A DNA stretch of 64,000 nucleotides. Source: KBS50 sp042434095 (GTDB lineage Bacteria; Actinomycetota; Actinomycetes; Mycobacteriales; Micromonosporaceae). The DNA lies in contig NZ_JBHLUE010000002.1 of the NCBI RefSeq assembly GCF_042434095.1, positions 636,128-700,127 of the forward strand. Reading direction: 5' to 3'. Below, in pieces: positions 15,977-25,331 of the stretch. Under the pieces are notes generated by a model. The model searched no databases, had not been told where the DNA came from, and saw only the letters and a list, made by a program, of their open reading frames with translations. Positions within the stretch are counted from its first letter, which is position 1, and every line of letters starts with the position of its first letter. The position numbers were made by a program, and so were the translations under genes.

Positions 15977-16992
15977 TGGGCGCCGCGTTCGCCAATCTCG
16001 CCCAGTCCGGCCCGCTGCTGCTGGCCGTGGGGGCGGCCGCGCTGGCCGGGCTGGTGAGCTTCCTGTCGCCCTGCGTGCTGCCCCTGGTCCCCGGCTACCT
16101 GTCGTACGTCACCGGCCTGGCCGGCGCCGACCTGGAGGGCCGGTCGGTAAGGAAGGGCCCCCTGTTATCGGATTCCGTTGTAGCGGGGACCCTTCCTAAC
16201 ACCGCCGCCGGCGGGACGGCGGCGGACACCGCCGGGGCCGCGGTTGGCGCCGCGACCGGCGGCGCCCCGACCGCCGCGACCGCCGGCGCCGCGGTTGGCG
16301 CCGCGACCGCCGGCGCCGCGACCGCCGGCGCCGCGACCGCCGGTGCCGGGGCTGGCACCGTGACCGTCGAGCGGCCGGGCGACCGGGGGCCGTCGGCCGG
16401 CCGGGGGCGGTCGGTGAAGGGCCGGGTGCTGGCCGGGACGCTGCTGTTCATCGCCGGCTTCACGGCGGTCTATCTGCTGACGGCCATCCTGCTCGCGGGC
16501 GTCGGGCAGGCCATGCTCGCGCACCGCCGGGCCCTCGAGGTGGCCGTCGGCCTGCTCATCATCGTGCTCGGGCTCTCGTTCCTCGGCCTCGTTCCCGGCC
16601 TGCAGCGGGAGTTCCGGCTGCACCGGCTGCCGGCCGCCGGGCTGCTCGGCGCCCCCGTCTTCGGCGCGGTGTTCGCGCTCTCCTGGGCGCCGTGCACCGG
16701 GCCCACCCTCGGGGCGGTGCTCGGAATGGCCACGGTCGGCGGGCAGACCGACCGGGCGGTGATCCTGGCCGCGGCGTACTGCCTGGGTCTGGGGTTGCCG
16801 TTCGTGGTCTTCGGCCTGAGCTTCTCCCGGCTGCTGGGCCTGTTCCGCGCGGTCCGCCGGAACAGCCGGTGGGTCACCCGGGTGGGCGGCGCGCTGCTGA
16901 TCCTGGTCGGCCTGGCCCTGGTCACCGGCGGGTGGCAGAGCTTCATCATCTGGTTGCAGACCACGGTCGGCCCCGGGGAGGTGGGTATCTGA
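15976..16992 (+). CDS. ccdA: CcdA-type cytochrome c biogenesis membrane protein with inserted low-complexity loop
   Basis: The protein has 338 residues, much longer than the usual roughly 240-260. CcdA passes electrons across the membrane to the TlpA-like protein. Conserved first-helix sequence LAGLVSFLSPCVLPLVPGYL and later FALSWAPCTGPTLGAVLGMA carry the redox Cys residues. Between YVTGLAGADLEG and GRVLAGTLLFIAGF lies an insertion of roughly 60-70 residues: first VRKGPLLSDSVVAGTLPN, encoded by a dispersed repeat at 16150-16197, then an Ala/Thr/Gly tract from small tandem repeats. The reading frame is intact and the helices look preserved, so the loop seems tolerated. The gene overlaps both neighbours. 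Confidence 0.93.
   Translation: MGAAFANLAQSGPLLLAVGAAALAGLVSFLSPCVLPLVPGYLSYVTGLAGADLEGRSVRKGPLLSDSVVAGTLPNTAAGGTAADTAGAAVGAATGGAPTAATAGAAVGAATAGAATAGAATAGAGAGTVTVERPGDRGPSAGRGRSVKGRVLAGTLLFIAGFTAVYLLTAILLAGVGQAMLAHRRALEVAVGLLIIVLGLSFLGLVPGLQREFRLHRLPAAGLLGAPVFGAVFALSWAPCTGPTLGAVLGMATVGGQTDRAVILAAAYCLGLGLPFVVFGLSFSRLLGLFRAVRRNSRWVTRVGGALLILVGLALVTGGWQSFIIWLQTTVGPGEVGI
16150..16197. repeat. Composite dispersed repeat, copy B, inside ccdA
   Basis: One arm (16150-16171) begins AGGAAGGGCCCC. The second arm is inverted (16176-16197, ending GACCCTTCCT) instead of direct as in the copies at 1351 and 22144. The element can form a stem and is translated in frame. Low-complexity triplet-rich DNA follows to about 16365. 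Confidence 0.8.
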
Positions 16993-18653
16993 TGTCCACG
17001 GTGACCGAGCGGGTGGCCAGCCCGCCCACGCCGCCGCCCCGGCGGCCCAACTGGCTGCTCGCGCTGCTCCGCAACTCCTGGCGGCAGCTGACCAGCATGC
17101 GCACCGCGTTGGTGCTGCTGTTCCTGCTGGCGGTGGCCGCGATCCCCGGCTCGCTGCTGCCGCAGCGGGCCGTCAACATCGACAAGGTCAACGACTGGCA
17201 GGCGCAGCACCCGAAGCTGTTCCCGGTGTTCAACTCGGTCGGCGCGTTCGAGGTCTTCGCCTCGCCCTGGTTCTCGGCCATCTACGTGCTGCTGTTCGTC
17301 TCGCTGGTCGGCTGCATCGTGCCGCGGGCCCGGGACCACCTGCGGGCGTTGCGGTCGCGGCCGCCGGCCGGGCCGCGTCGGCTGGACCGGCTGCCGCAGC
17401 ACCGGGTGCTCACCGACCCGGCGGCCGCCGATCCGGCGGCCATCGCGGCCGTGCTGCGCGGGCGCCGCTGGCGGGTCGCGGTCCGCGGCGACACCGTGGC
17501 CGCGGAGAAGGGGTACCTCAAGGAGACCGGCAACCTGGTCTTCCACGTGACGCTCATCGCCGTCCTGCTCGGGGTGGCGCTGGGCAACTGGTACGGGTGG
17601 CACGGCAACCGGCTGCTGGTGGCCGGCGCCGACAAGACCTTCTGCAACGTCCTGCAGCAGTACGACGAGAGCGGGCTCGGCCCCCGGGTGGACGCCTCCG
17701 AGTTGCCGTCGTTCTGCCTGGAGCTGACCGACTTTCAGGCGACCTACCAGCCCACCGGCCAGCCGAAGTCGTTCCGGGCCACCGTCAAGGTGGACGAGCA
17801 GGGCCGGCCGGAGCGTACGGCCGCGTTCTCGGTGAACGATCCGCTCCGGCTGCGCCACGCCAACGTCTACCTGCTCGGCCACGGGTATGCCCCGGTGATC
17901 CGGTACACCGACCGGTACGGCCGCCAGCAGACCTCGGCGGCCCCCTTCCTGACCAACGACGGGATGCTCACCGGCCAGGGGGTGGCCACCTTCCCGGACG
18001 CCAACGTCGACCCGAAGACCGGGGCGCGCAACCCCGACCAGCAGGTCGGGTTCGACGGGCTCTACCTGCCCACCGCGCCGGACTCGCCGCCGTACGTCCG
18101 GTCCAGCTATCCGGCGGAGCGCAACCCGCGGCTCAACCTGGTCGCGTACCGGGGGAACCTGGGCATGGACGCCGGCATCCCCGGCTCGGTCTACCGGCTC
18201 GACCAGCGACAGATCGCCAGCGGCAAGCTCAAGCAGGTCGGCGCCAAGGTGATGAAGCCCGGCGACTCCTGGACGCTGGACGATGGCAGCAAGGTCGAGT
18301 TCCTGGGCACCCGCCCGTACGTGACGCTCTCCGTCCGGTACGACCCGGGGGAGCTGATCGTGCTGGGCGGCGCGGTGGCGCTGCTGATCGGGTTGATGCT
18401 GTCGCTCACCAGCCGGCGCCGCCGGGTCTGGTTCCGGGTCTCGGCGAACCCGGACGCCGCTTCTCCGACGGACGGTAGTAGCTTGGTGGAGGCCGGTGGG
18501 CTGCCGCGCGCCGACTACGCAGGATTCGCCGACGAGTTCGACCAGCTCGTCACCGCCGTACGCAACGGCGGGGCCGAGAGCACCGCCGCGACCAGCGGTG
18601 ATGCCGACAGCGTCGCGGGGGACCGCGGCGCGGAGCGCGAGAGGACCGACTGA
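16992..18653 (+). CDS. resB: ResB-like cytochrome c biogenesis protein
   Basis: The protein has 553 residues. Membrane segments near residues 38-55 (TALVLLFLLAVAAIPGSLLP), 90-108 (SAIYVLLFVSLVGCIVPRAR), 180-198 (LVFHVTLIAVLLGVALGNWY) and a C-terminal one (LIVLGGAVALLIGLMLSL) flank a large extracytoplasmic domain. This is the layout of Ccs1/ResB, which with CcsA forms the system II haem ligation complex. ATG 16992 overlaps the ccdA stop; the gene overlaps the next start at 18653. The acidic cytoplasmic tail after about residue 480 is variable. Confidence 0.95.
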   Translation: MSTVTERVASPPTPPPRRPNWLLALLRNSWRQLTSMRTALVLLFLLAVAAIPGSLLPQRAVNIDKVNDWQAQHPKLFPVFNSVGAFEVFASPWFSAIYVLLFVSLVGCIVPRARDHLRALRSRPPAGPRRLDRLPQHRVLTDPAAADPAAIAAVLRGRRWRVAVRGDTVAAEKGYLKETGNLVFHVTLIAVLLGVALGNWYGWHGNRLLVAGADKTFCNVLQQYDESGLGPRVDASELPSFCLELTDFQATYQPTGQPKSFRATVKVDEQGRPERTAAFSVNDPLRLRHANVYLLGHGYAPVIRYTDRYGRQQTSAAPFLTNDGMLTGQGVATFPDANVDPKTGARNPDQQVGFDGLYLPTAPDSPPYVRSSYPAERNPRLNLVAYRGNLGMDAGIPGSVYRLDQRQIASGKLKQVGAKVMKPGDSWTLDDGSKVEFLGTRPYVTLSVRYDPGELIVLGGAVALLIGLMLSLTSRRRRVWFRVSANPDAASPTDGSSLVEAGGLPRADYAGFADEFDQLVTAVRNGGAESTAATSGDADSVAGDRGAERERTD

Positions 18654-19657
18654 TGGCCGCGCTGTCCGACCAGCTCCTGGTCGTGACGATCTTCGTGTAT
18701 CTGGTCGCGATGATCTGCCACGCCGCCGAGTACGCCTTCGGCAACCGCGCGGCCGTGGGCCGTGGTTCGGTACGTCCGGCCCGCGAACTGGTCACGGTGG
18801 GCGCGGGCGGCGGTACCTCCCCTGGACCCGACCTGCCGGTCGCGGACGAGGTCCCGGCCGTCGAGCCGCCCGCCGGCCCCGTCGACCGGGGACCGGGGCG
18901 GGCCGCGCTGGCCGGCCGGTTGGCCGTGCTCGCCACCCTGCTGGGCGCGGCCGGCCACCTGGCCACCATCGTCACCCGGGGCATCGCGGCGGACCGGCTG
19001 CCGTGGGGGAACATGTACGAGTACGTGCTGGTGGCCACGTTCGTGGCGATCGTCGGCTGGCTCGTGGTGCTGCGCCGGGCGCCCGGCATCCGGCACCTGG
19101 GGCTGTTCGTGGCCCTGGCCGAGGTGCTGCTGCTGGCCATGGCCGGCCTGGTGGTGTACGTGCCGATCGGTCCGCTGGTGCCGGCGCTCAACTCGTACTG
19201 GTTCGTCATCCACATCACCGCGGTGAGCCTGGCCTCCGGGCTGTTCCTGCTGGGCGCGGTCCCGGCGGTGATGTTCCTGATCCGGGACGGCTACGAGCGG
19301 GGCAAGCGGCGGTTCCCGTACTCGCTGGGCCGGCGGGTCCCGGCGGCCGCGCCGCTGGAGCGGATGACGTTCCGGCTGCACACCTTCGCCTTCCCGATCT
19401 GGACGTTCGGCGTGATGGCCGGCGCGGTCTGGGCCGAGGCGGCCTGGGGGCGGTACTGGGGCTGGGACCCGAAGGAGACCTGGGCTTTCATCTCCTGGGT
19501 GGTGTACGCCGGCTACCTGCACGCCCGCGCCACCCCCAGCGTCAAGCGGAACGTCGCCACCTGGATCGCAGTGCTGGGCTTCGCCACCATGCTGGTCAAC
19601 CTCTTCGGGGTCAACCTGTTCATCAGCGGCCTGCACTCGTACTCCGGCGTGAAGTAG
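18653..19657 (+). CDS. ccsB: CcsA/CcsB-type cytochrome c haem-lyase subunit
   Basis: The protein has 334 residues and is a polytopic membrane protein with the tryptophan-rich WWD-like motif WGRYWGWDPKETWAFISWVV and conserved His residues in FVIHITAVSL and YLHARATPSVKRN. It carries haem across the membrane and ligates it to CXXCH apocytochromes together with ResB. ATG 18653 overlaps the resB stop, completing a six-gene, overlapping run from hemL. A 23-base palindrome follows. Confidence 0.95.
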   Translation: MAALSDQLLVVTIFVYLVAMICHAAEYAFGNRAAVGRGSVRPARELVTVGAGGGTSPGPDLPVADEVPAVEPPAGPVDRGPGRAALAGRLAVLATLLGAAGHLATIVTRGIAADRLPWGNMYEYVLVATFVAIVGWLVVLRRAPGIRHLGLFVALAEVLLLAMAGLVVYVPIGPLVPALNSYWFVIHITAVSLASGLFLLGAVPAVMFLIRDGYERGKRRFPYSLGRRVPAAAPLERMTFRLHTFAFPIWTFGVMAGAVWAEAAWGRYWGWDPKETWAFISWVVYAGYLHARATPSVKRNVATWIAVLGFATMLVNLFGVNLFISGLHSYSGVK

Positions 19658-19710
19658 CCGACCTCGTCCTCGTCGACCCGGCCCGGCTCCATGCCGAGGG
19701 GTAGGGCGGG

Positions 19711-19758
19711 AACTGGGGAGGTTTGTTGTCGCTCCAGCGACAACAAACCTCCCCAGTT
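19711..19758. terminator. Perfect 23-base palindrome between convergent ccsB and lipase genes
   Basis: AACTGGGGAGGTTTGTTGTC plus GCT (19711-19733) is exactly complementary to 19736-19758, with CC between the arms. It lies just after the ccsB stop and before the lipase stop, like the hairpin at 10250-10304. There is no T-tract, so a bidirectional terminator is inferred. Confidence 0.72.
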
Positions 19759-19775
19759 CGGCGAGGCGGGACGGC

Positions 19776-20669
<894 letters not shown>

Positions 20670-20740
20670 CGCTGCACCTCCTGCTGGAGGTCCCGGTGGG
20701 GTTCCGGGAGGTGGTGGGGGCTCCGATCGATCGTGAGAAC

Positions 20741-20770
20741 AGCATGCGCTTAACAATCCAGCAACGTCAA
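20741..20770 (-). promoter_or_regulatory. Candidate promoter of the lipase gene
   Basis: On the reverse strand TTGACG (20770-20765) and CATGCT (20746-20741) are separated by 18 bases. This AT-richer patch contrasts with its surroundings. It is placed correctly for the lipase, leaving a 5' leader of about 65 bases. Confidence 0.4.
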
Positions 20771-20837
20771 TGAAAAAGTTACCGCTCGGTAGCGCAAAGT
20801 TCGCCGGCCCCGGACCGGGCGGCGAGTGGATCGTGGT

Positions 20838-21317
20838 TCAGCCGCCGAGCCAGCCCGGTACGTCCAGCCGGTGCAGGTTGGCGGCGGCGAGGAGGTGCAG
20901 ATCGTCCTCGATGGCGGCCACCCGGTCCGCGCCGAGGGCGCCCACCCAGCGGTCCCGGAGTTCGTCGAAGATCTCGGCGGACCGACGGAGGCCGTCCCGG
21001 CCGCGATCCGTCATCCGGACGATCTTGCGGCGGGCGTCCCGGGGGTCGTCGACCCGCTCCAGGTATCCGGCCGCGACCAGGCGGTCGATCGTCTTGCCGG
21101 CGGCCTGCTTGGAGATGCCGAGCCGCCGGCCGAGCTCCGTTGCGGTGGTGCCGCTCGGCCCGACCGCCTGGAGCACGAACCCGTGCAGCGGGCGGAGCTC
21201 GGGGTGCCCGCCCGTACGGGCGAGTTCGGTGTGCAGGTCGTCGATCAGCGTCCGAAACCCGGCCAGGAGCAGCAATGGAAGCAGGAATCCCGGCCGGTCC
21301 GGCTCAGCCGGTGACAT
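20838..21317 (-). CDS. MarR-family transcriptional regulator
   Basis: The protein has 159 residues from ATG 21317; a TTG at 21338 would add seven. The winged helix is clear: RPLHGFVLQAVGPSGTTATE, LGRRLGISKQAAGKTIDRLV, and AAGYLERVDDPRDARRKIVR with the usual Asp/Arg wing. It is divergent from the AhpD-like gene, and GTCAAC-CAC-GTTGAC sits between them, so it probably represses both itself and that gene. The inducing ligand is unknown. Confidence 0.88.
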   Translation of the reverse strand: MSPAEPDRPGFLLPLLLLAGFRTLIDDLHTELARTGGHPELRPLHGFVLQAVGPSGTTATELGRRLGISKQAAGKTIDRLVAAGYLERVDDPRDARRKIVRMTDRGRDGLRRSAEIFDELRDRWVGALGADRVAAIEDDLHLLAAANLHRLDVPGWLGG

Positions 21318-21354
21318 GGCCGTTGCCAGGATCGACAACCGCGTTTACTATTTG

Positions 21355-21369
21355 GTCAACCACGTTGAC
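21355..21369. promoter_or_regulatory. MarR-operator-like inverted repeat
   Basis: GTCAAC CAC GTTGAC is a perfect six-base inverted repeat with a three-base centre in the divergent gap between the MarR gene and the AhpD-like gene. Size and position fit an autoregulatory MarR operator; this is inference. Confidence 0.55.
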
Positions 21370-21446
21370 GATCGTACGGCATGGCCGGATCGAGGCGGAG
21401 TGCCCCGCCGTCCTGCCGCGATCCCGTTCGCCCGGAAAGGCCGGCC

Positions 21447-22010
21447 ATGTCCGAGAGCTTCCCCGTACACACCGTGCACACCGCACCGCCCGCGGCCCGG
21501 CCGATGATGGAGCGGATCCACCGTTCCTTCGGCTATCTGCCCGCCGCCGTCGGCCTGATGGCCGAGTCGCCGCAACTGCTCGAGGGATTCCTCGCGGCCA
21601 ACCGCAGCTTCGAGGCCAGCGGCCTCGACCGGCTGCAGCGGGAGTTTGTGATCATGACCGTCGCCACCCGGAACGGCTGCCACCTCTGCGTGGCCATGCA
21701 TACCGGCGCGCTGACCAGCGCCGGCGCGCCGGCCGAGCTGATCGCCGCCCTGCGGGCCGGCGACGCGGTGCCGGATCCACGCCTGGAGGCGCTGCGCCGC
21801 TTCACACTCGCCGTCCTCGACCACCGGGGCGCGGTGCCCGACAACGAGCTCGACGACTTTCTGGCCGCCGGTCACCTGCCGCGGCACGCCCTCGACGTCG
21901 TGCTGGGCGTCGGGGCGTACACGATCTCCACCTTCGCCAACCGCCTGGTCGGCGCGCCGCTCGACGAGTCCCTGCGGCCCTACGCCTGGGAGCCGGCGCC
22001 CGCGGCCTGA
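21447..22010 (+). CDS. Carboxymuconolactone decarboxylase / AhpD-like peroxidase-related protein
   Basis: The protein has 187 residues. The AhpD-like helix carries the CXXC pair in VATRNGCHLCVAMHTGAL with a following His, then a helical bundle (HALDVVLGVGAYTISTFANR). Such proteins act as alkylhydroperoxidase or related carbon-acid enzymes. ATG 21447 has GGAAAGG upstream. Its partner is the divergent MarR regulator, suggesting induction by an oxidant or organic compound. The gene end (PAA stop) is duplicated 28 bases downstream. Confidence 0.85.
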   Translation: MSESFPVHTVHTAPPAARPMMERIHRSFGYLPAAVGLMAESPQLLEGFLAANRSFEASGLDRLQREFVIMTVATRNGCHLCVAMHTGALTSAGAPAELIAALRAGDAVPDPRLEALRRFTLAVLDHRGAVPDNELDDFLAAGHLPRHALDVVLGVGAYTISTFANRLVGAPLDESLRPYAWEPAPAA

Positions 22011-22047
22011 CGGCCTGGGCACGGCGCCCGCGGCCTGACGGCCTGGC
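21994..22047. repeat. Tandem duplication of a gene end including its stop codon
   Basis: A 26-base segment (21994-22019) containing the last codons and TGA of the AhpD-like gene recurs at 22022-22047 with one difference. The second copy is non-coding. Confidence 0.85.
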
Positions 22048-22143
22048 GGGCGTGCCGTTCGCCATCGAGAAGATCGAGGAGTGGCAGCTCGGCGACTGCC
22101 CTGAGGCGACGCGGGCGCACGGACCACGTGGCCCGGGACGGGG

Positions 22144-22196
22144 GCGTTAACAGGGGGCCCTTCCTATGCCGGAAGCGATAACAAGGGGCCCTTCCT
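22144..22196 (-). repeat. Composite dispersed repeat, copy C (two direct 22-base arms)
   Basis: Read on the reverse strand, arms at 22196-22175 and 22165-22144 are identical over all 22 bases to the two arms at 1351-1403, in the same order with a 9-base spacer. The spacer sequence differs at three positions. It lies upstream of mqnL. Confidence 0.85.
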
Positions 22197-22229
22197 TCGG
22201 GTCGGGGGGCGGTGCGGGAGACTGGGGGG

Positions 22230-23690
22230 ATGGCACCACGTGGCTTCCCGTACCCGGACCTCAAGGACTTCCTGGCCGCTCTCGAGCGGGCCGGGGAGCT
22301 GCGCCGGGTCGACGTGCCCGTGGACCCCACCCTGGAGATCAGCGAGGTGGTCACCCGGACCGTCCGAGCCGGCGGGCCGGCGCTGCTGTTCGAGCGGCCG
22401 ACCCGGGGCGAGATGCCGCTGGCCATCAACCTGTACGGCACCGAGCGGCGCACCGCCATGGCGCTCGGGGTCGACTCGCTGGACGAGATCGGCGAGCGGA
22501 TCGGCGCGCTGGTCAAGCCGGAGCTGCCGGTCGGCTGGTCCGGGATCCGGGAGGGGCTGGGCAAGGTGCTCCAGCTCAAGTCGGTCCCGCCGCGCAAGGT
22601 GAAGACCGCGCCCTGCCAGCAGGTGGTCTACCGGGGCGGGGAGGTGGACCTGAACCGGCTGCCCGGCCTGCAGGTGTGGCCCGACGATGGCGGGATCTTC
22701 CACAACTTCGGGCTGACCCACACCAAGCACCCGGAGACCGGCAAGCGGAACCTGGGGCTCTACCGGTTGCAGCAGCACTCGCCGAACACCCTGGGCATGC
22801 ACTGGCAGATCCACAAGGACTCCACGGCGCACCACGCGGTGGCCGAGCGGCTCGGCCAGCGGCTGCCGGTGGCGGTGGCCATCGGCTGCGACCCGGTGCT
22901 CAACTACGCGGCCACCGCGCCGCTGCCCGGTGACATCGACGAATACCTGTTCGCCGGCTTCCTCCGCGGCGAGCGGGTGGAGATGGTGGACTGCCTCACC
23001 GTGCCGCTCCAGGTCCCGGCGCGCGCCCAGGTGGTGCTGGAGGGTTATCTGGAGCCCGGGGAGCGGCTGCCCGAGGGCCCGTTCGGGGACCACACCGGGT
23101 TCTACACCCCGGTCGAGCCGTTCCCGGTGCTGCACGTGGAAACCATGACCATGCAGCGCGACCCGGTGTACCACTCGATCGTCACCTCCCAGCCGCCGCA
23201 GGAGGATCACGGCCTCGGCAAGGCCACCGAGCGGATCTTCCTGCCGCTGCTGAAGCTGCTGATCCCGGACATCGTCGACTACGACCTGCCGGCCGCCGGG
23301 GTGTTCCACAACTGTGTGATCGTGTCCATCCGCAAGCGCTACCCGAAGCACGCGCAGAAGGTGATGAACGCCGTCTGGGGCGCCCACCTGCTGAGCCTGA
23401 GCAAGCTGATCGTGGTGGTGGACGACGACTGCGACGTGCACGACTACGCCGAGGTGGCTTTCCGGGCCTTCGGCAACGTGGACTACGACCACGACCTGCT
23501 GGTCACGCAGGGGCCGGTGGATCACCTCGACCACGCGTCGTACCAGCAGTTCTGGGGTGGCAAGGCGGGCGTGGACGCGACCCGCAAGCTGCCGACCGAG
23601 GGCTACACCCGGGGGTGGCCGGCGGCGATGCGGATGTCGCCCGAGGTGGTCGCCCTGGTGGACAAGCGGTGGAAGGAGTACGGGATCTGA
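22230..23690 (+). CDS. mqnL: UbiD-family decarboxylase of futalosine menaquinone biosynthesis
   Basis: The protein has 486 residues. UbiD hallmarks include APCQQVVYRGGEVDLNRLPG, GGIFHNFGLTHTKHPETGKR, LGMHWQIHKDSTAHHAVAE, EGPFGDHTGFYTPVEPFPV and a C-terminal GVDATRKLPTEGY. These enzymes use prenylated FMN supplied by a UbiX protein, encoded two genes on. In the futalosine route it should decarboxylate the prenylated dihydroxynaphthoate intermediate. ATG 22230 follows GGAGACTGGGGGG. Its stop overlaps the mqnP start. Gene order UbiD-UbiA-UbiX-Lrp resembles the Streptomyces mqn region as I recall it. Confidence 0.92.
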   Translation: MAPRGFPYPDLKDFLAALERAGELRRVDVPVDPTLEISEVVTRTVRAGGPALLFERPTRGEMPLAINLYGTERRTAMALGVDSLDEIGERIGALVKPELPVGWSGIREGLGKVLQLKSVPPRKVKTAPCQQVVYRGGEVDLNRLPGLQVWPDDGGIFHNFGLTHTKHPETGKRNLGLYRLQQHSPNTLGMHWQIHKDSTAHHAVAERLGQRLPVAVAIGCDPVLNYAATAPLPGDIDEYLFAGFLRGERVEMVDCLTVPLQVPARAQVVLEGYLEPGERLPEGPFGDHTGFYTPVEPFPVLHVETMTMQRDPVYHSIVTSQPPQEDHGLGKATERIFLPLLKLLIPDIVDYDLPAAGVFHNCVIVSIRKRYPKHAQKVMNAVWGAHLLSLSKLIVVVDDDCDVHDYAEVAFRAFGNVDYDHDLLVTQGPVDHLDHASYQQFWGGKAGVDATRKLPTEGYTRGWPAAMRMSPEVVALVDKRWKEYGI

Positions 23691-24592
23691 TGACGGCGGT
23701 GGCGGAGCGGCCCGGCCGGGTCAAGTCGTTCCTCAGGTTGGTCGCGATCGAGCACTCGGTGTTCGCGTTGCCCTTCGCGTACCTGTCCGCCCTGACCGCC
23801 ATGGAGGTGGTGGGCGGCCACGTGCGCTGGCTGGACCTGCTGCTGATCACGGTGGCCATGGTGGGCGCGCGGACGTTCGCGATGGCCGCCAACCGGATCA
23901 TCGACCGCCGGATCGACGCGCGGAACCCGCGTACCGCCGGGCGGGAGATGGTGACCGGCGCGGTGAGCGTCCGGACGGCCTGGACCGGCGCGGTGGTGGC
24001 GCTGGTCGTATTCCTCGGCGCCGCTGCCCTGCTCAACCCGCTCTGCCTGGCCCTCGCGCCGCTCGCGGCGGTGCCGCTGGTGATCTACCCGTACGGCAAG
24101 CGGTTCACCGATTTTCCGCATGCGATCCTCGGCGTCGCGCAGGCCGTGGGACCGGTCGGCGCCTGGCTGGCGGTGACCGGCACGTTCGCCGGCTCCGGCC
24201 CGGCCTGGGTGCTGGGCGCGGCCGTCGGGCTGTGGATCGGCGGCTTCGACCTCATCTACGCCTGCCAGGACGCCGAGGTGGACCGGCGGATCGGCGTGCG
24301 CAGCGTGCCGGCCCGGTTCGGCCTGCGTACCGCCCTGCACGCCTCGACGGTGGCGCATATCGTGACGTTCGTGCTGTTCGTCTGGTTCGGGCAGCTTGTC
24401 GGGTACGGCTGGCCGTGGTGGCTCAGCCTGCTGCTCACGGCCGTTGCGTTCGGCTACCAGCACGTGGTGGTCAGCCCCACCGACCTGTCCAAGGTCAACC
24501 GGGCGTTCTTCACCGCGAACGGCTTCGTGGGCATCGCCCTGTTCGTGTTCGCCCTGCTCGATCTGGTCTTCCGGCTGGGCCTGCGGGGATGA
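23690..24592 (+). CDS. mqnP: UbiA-family prenyltransferase for menaquinone
   Basis: The protein has 300 residues and is an integral membrane protein. The two Asp-rich motifs of UbiA prenyltransferases are visible as AANRIIDRRIDARNPRTAGR and DLIYACQDAEVDRRIGVRSV. It attaches the polyprenyl chain to 1,4-dihydroxy-6-naphthoate. ATG 23690 overlaps the mqnL stop by one base, so translation is coupled. The gene end is duplicated with its stop just downstream. A 33-codon ORF overlapping that stop (24589-24690) has no recognisable features and is not called. Confidence 0.92.
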   Translation: MTAVAERPGRVKSFLRLVAIEHSVFALPFAYLSALTAMEVVGGHVRWLDLLLITVAMVGARTFAMAANRIIDRRIDARNPRTAGREMVTGAVSVRTAWTGAVVALVVFLGAAALLNPLCLALAPLAAVPLVIYPYGKRFTDFPHAILGVAQAVGPVGAWLAVTGTFAGSGPAWVLGAAVGLWIGGFDLIYACQDAEVDRRIGVRSVPARFGLRTALHASTVAHIVTFVLFVWFGQLVGYGWPWWLSLLLTAVAFGYQHVVVSPTDLSKVNRAFFTANGFVGIALFVFALLDLVFRLGLRG

Positions 24593-24620
24593 GTGTTCCG
24601 GCTGGGCCCGCGGGGATGAG
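24569..24620. repeat. Tandem duplication of the mqnP gene end including its stop codon
   Basis: The segment 24569-24593, holding the last codons and TGA of mqnP, recurs at 24596-24620 with one change (24 of 25 identical). Confidence 0.85.
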
Positions 24621-24694
24621 GCGTCCCGCCGTCATCTCAGGGCGTGAGGTCATGACGCTGGGCGACGGCCGCCGCGGCAGGCAGGCTTGACGGC

Positions 24695-25321
24695 ATGCGC
24701 AGGCCGTGGGTGGTTGGAGTCTCCGGAGCATCCGGTACGCCGTACCCGGCGGCCGTGCTCCGCGCCCTGCTGGACGCCGGTGAGCCGGTCGATCTGGTGG
24801 TCTCCCGGGCCGCCCGGCTGACCCTGCTCGACGAGACCCGCCGGCCGTTCCGGGACGCGCACTGGAAGGACGACCTGGCCGGCTGGCTCGGTCGCGATCT
24901 GGCCGGCGCCGACCTCGAATACTGGCCGGCCGGCGACCTCGCGGCCGGGCCGAGCAGCGGTTCCTACCCGGCCCGCGGGATGGCGGTGGTGCCGGCCAGC
25001 ACGGCCGCCTGCGCCGGCATCGCCATCGGACTGTCCAAGGATCTGTTGCAGCGCGCCGCCGAGGTGAACCTCAAGGAGCGCCGACCGGTGGTGGTGGTGC
25101 CCCGGGAGACCCCGGTCACCCGCAGCCACCTGGAACACCTGATCGCCCTGCACGACGCCGGCGCCGTGGTGCTGCCGGCCAGCCCCGGCTTCTACGGCGC
25201 CGGCGCGCAGGCATCGGCGGAACAACTGGTGGACTTCGTGGCGGGCAAGGTGCTGGACGCGCTCGGCGTACCGCACACGCTGTTCCGGCGCTGGACCGGC
25301 GAACTCGGCGGTGCGCGGTAG
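24695..25321 (+). CDS. mqnM: UbiX-family flavin prenyltransferase for menaquinone
   Basis: The protein has 208 residues. The N-terminal flavin-binding loop VVGVSGASGTPYPAAVLRAL, then YPARGMAVVPASTAACAGIA, LLQRAAEVNLKERRPVVVVP and ETPVTRSHLEHLIALHDAGA are typical of UbiX. It makes prenylated FMN, the cofactor required by the UbiD-like enzyme of the same cluster. ATG 24695 lies 102 bases after mqnP, a gap occupied by the gene-end duplication. Confidence 0.92.
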   Translation: MRRPWVVGVSGASGTPYPAAVLRALLDAGEPVDLVVSRAARLTLLDETRRPFRDAHWKDDLAGWLGRDLAGADLEYWPAGDLAAGPSSGSYPARGMAVVPASTAACAGIAIGLSKDLLQRAAEVNLKERRPVVVVPRETPVTRSHLEHLIALHDAGAVVLPASPGFYGAGAQASAEQLVDFVAGKVLDALGVPHTLFRRWTGELGGAR

Positions 25322-25331
25322 CGACCGGCGC

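Noticed and set aside
24589..24690. 33-codon ORF overlapping the mqnP stop
   Set aside because: Its first codons are the duplicated end of mqnP, so the open frame is explained by the duplication.
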